Source: Altererythrobacter sp. KTW20L (GTDB lineage Bacteria; Pseudomonadota; Alphaproteobacteria; Sphingomonadales; Sphingomonadaceae). From it: a DNA stretch of 64,000 bases. The notes under the pieces are model-generated. The model worked only from the letters and a program-made list of their open reading frames with translations. It was not told the DNA's origin and did not search any database. The position numbers were made by a program, and so were the translations under genes. Of this stretch, positions 62,652 to 64,000 are shown one piece after another (positions within the stretch are counted from its first letter, which is position 1; each line of letters starts with the position of its first letter). The stretch lies in contig NZ_JAMFLH010000010.1 in assembly GCF_023501975.1 (NCBI RefSeq), forward strand, positions 62,001-126,000, written 5' to 3'.

Positions 62652-64000
62652 ATGATGAGGCATGTTGCCACGATTTCGGTGCTGACGTTGGCTGCCTGCT
62701 CTCCTGCTCCGGTTGAACAGCTTGACCTTTATACCCGCACTGTCCCGCTGATCGAAGTCGACGGCCTGCTGTTCCGCGATCTCGATCGCGATGGCACGTT
62801 GACGCCCTATGAGGACTGGCGCCTGACCCCGCAGCAACGTGCGGCAGATCTCGTGGAGCGCATGACGCTGGCGGAAAAGGCCGGGGCCATGGTCGTGGGC
62901 AACCTGCCGGGCAATGCCCCGCCGGGCGAACCTGCCACCGGCTACGATCCCGAGCTGGTCGCCGCCATGGTGGGCGAGCGGTTCGTCACCCACGCCGTTT
63001 CCCGCCTTTCGACCGACACCCGCGCCCTGGCAGAAGCGAACAATGCAGTGCAGGAAGCAGCAGAACAGGGGCGCCTGGGCATCCCCGTGCTGCTCACCAC
63101 CGATCCACGCCACGGCTTTACCGAACTGGCCGGGGCGACGACCATTGGCGGCCAGTTCAGCCAGTGGCCCAACGGCGTGGGCATTGCCGCGCTGAACGAT
63201 CCTGCCCTCACCCGGGCCTATGCCGAACTGGTGCGCGATGATCTGCGCGCAGTGGGCTTTGCGCAGTTACTGGGTCCGCAGATCGACCTTGCGAGCGAAC
63301 CGCGCTGGCCGCGCAATTTCGATACCTATGGCGAAGATCCCGAAGTGGCGGCGCAGCAGGCTGAAGCCTTCGTCACCGGCTTGCAGGGCGGGGCGGACGG
63401 CATCGCGCCGGGGGGCGTGGCGGCGGTGGTCAAGCACTTTGCGGGCTATGGCGCGTCGGACACGGGGTTTGATGCGCACAACTACTACGGCCGCCATTCG
63501 CGCGTTTCGTCAGAGGAATGGCCTTTGCAGATGCGCCCGTTCGAAGGCGCGTTCCGGGCCAATCCGGCCGGGGTAATGCCAAGCTATTCCATCCTGCTCG
63601 AACTCGAGATCGATGGCGAGCCGGTGGAACAGGTCGGCGCGGGTTACAGCCGCCAGTTGCTCACTGGCGAATTACGCGAACGCCTGGGATTTTCGGGTGT
63701 AATCCTGTCAGATTGGGCAATCACCAATGATTGTACCGAGCTGTGCCGCGATGGCCATCCGGCAGGCGAAGAACCGACATTCGCCTCTGTCTCCACCGCC
63801 TGGGGCGTAGAAGACCTGTCTCGCCCTGAACGCTTCGCCAAAGCGCTCGCGGCCGGGATGGACCAGTTCGGCGGTGTGGACGATCCCGCGCCGCTGATCG
63901 CTGCAGTAGAGCAAGGGCTGGTTGGCGAGGCTGACCTGATGCCCGCTGTCACCCGCATCCTCGAACAGAAGTTTGCCCTGGGGCTGTTCGATGCGCCGTT
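62652..64000 (+). CDS. GH3 glycosidase lipoprotein, 3' end outside window
   Basis: An open frame from ATG 62652 (GAAGGGA 7 bases upstream) to the window end, at least 449 residues. The signal peptide ends in lipobox LAAC. Residues about 43-54 (DLDRDGTLTPYE) match a 12-residue EF-hand calcium loop. The GH3 catalytic domain follows: LVERMTLAEKAGAM, TTDPRHGF, ASEPRWPRNFDTYGEDPE, VVKHFAGYGA and the nucleophile Asp in VILSDWAITND. The likely activity is on beta-glucosides or xylosides at the cell envelope; the specificity is unknown. Confidence 0.9.
   Translation, partial: MMRHVATISVLTLAACSPAPVEQLDLYTRTVPLIEVDGLLFRDLDRDGTLTPYEDWRLTPQQRAADLVERMTLAEKAGAMVVGNLPGNAPPGEPATGYDPELVAAMVGERFVTHAVSRLSTDTRALAEANNAVQEAAEQGRLGIPVLLTTDPRHGFTELAGATTIGGQFSQWPNGVGIAALNDPALTRAYAELVRDDLRAVGFAQLLGPQIDLASEPRWPRNFDTYGEDPEVAAQQAEAFVTGLQGGADGIAPGGVAAVVKHFAGYGASDTGFDAHNYYGRHSRVSSEEWPLQMRPFEGAFRANPAGVMPSYSILLELEIDGEPVEQVGAGYSRQLLTGELRERLGFSGVILSDWAITNDCTELCRDGHPAGEEPTFASVSTAWGVEDLSRPERFAKALAAGMDQFGGVDDPAPLIAAVEQGLVGEADLMPAVTRILEQKFALGLFDAP

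Noticed and set aside
60902-62671. A 589-codon open frame on the minus strand
   Set aside because: It is antisense to ald and mmsA, both of which have full catalytic motifs.

Overview
The window is GC-rich DNA with dense, short-gapped, often overlapping operons. The gene families point to an aerobic, halotolerant alphaproteobacterium of the Sphingomonadales (Erythrobacter / Novosphingobium / Altererythrobacter type). The grounds are a TonB receptor, a DUF6481 protein, ectoine and trehalose synthesis, a tannase-like esterase, a GH3 lipoprotein and many GTG/TTG starts. That placement is an inference from gene content. I see no rRNA, tRNA, CRISPR array, insertion sequence or phage gene. No gene-free stretch exceeds 300 bases.

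Layout. (1) 36-2080: a flavin amine oxidase followed at once by a small exported cytochrome c. (2) 2191-4833: a short ModE-type regulator divergent from the molybdate importer modABC. (3) 4922-10489: a charged DUF6481 protein, the trehalose operon otsB-GH15-otsA, and an L,D-transpeptidase lipoprotein. (4) 10547-18658: a hydroxyectoine operon ectABCD-ask_ect extended by two MFS transporter genes, with a divergent MarR-type regulator (ectR). (5) 18747-21695: a very large DUF2339 membrane protein.

(6) 21679-34338: an accessory catabolic island. It holds a tannase/feruloyl-esterase, an MmgE/PrpD protein, an operon of TonB receptor, di-heme cytochrome and OmpA-like protein, a 35-residue membrane protein coupled to a Bcr/CflA exporter, a P450 with an (ATGP)8 N-terminus, an alpha/beta hydrolase and a LacI-family regulator. 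Five near-identical palindromes of the form TGTAAGCGCTTGCA lie in its three internal promoter gaps, so it looks like one local LacI regulon. The substrate is unknown. An esterified or hydrophobic aromatic compound would fit.

(7) 34444-36454: a decayed PAS-GGDEF-EAL-PilZ gene. (8) 36479-43509: a membrane spermidine-synthase-like protein, then SDR, SnoaL-like, DUF3237, GMC oxidoreductase and MFS genes, probably a second small catabolic set. (9) 43568-62584: a polyamine and beta-alanine catabolic region. It has a PotFGHI-type importer, putrescine aminotransferase, aminobutyraldehyde dehydrogenase, gamma-Glu-GABA hydrolase, two PuuA-like glutamine-synthetase-fold ligases, PuuB, a further class III aminotransferase and a LysR regulator. 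A beta-alanine arm (aminotransferase, alanine dehydrogenase, CoA-acylating semialdehyde dehydrogenase) completes it. Polyamines would enter through Pot, be oxidised by direct transamination or the gamma-glutamyl route, and reach GABA or malonate semialdehyde. Alanine dehydrogenase can regenerate the pyruvate that the transaminases consume. (10) 62652-end: a partial GH3 glycosidase lipoprotein.
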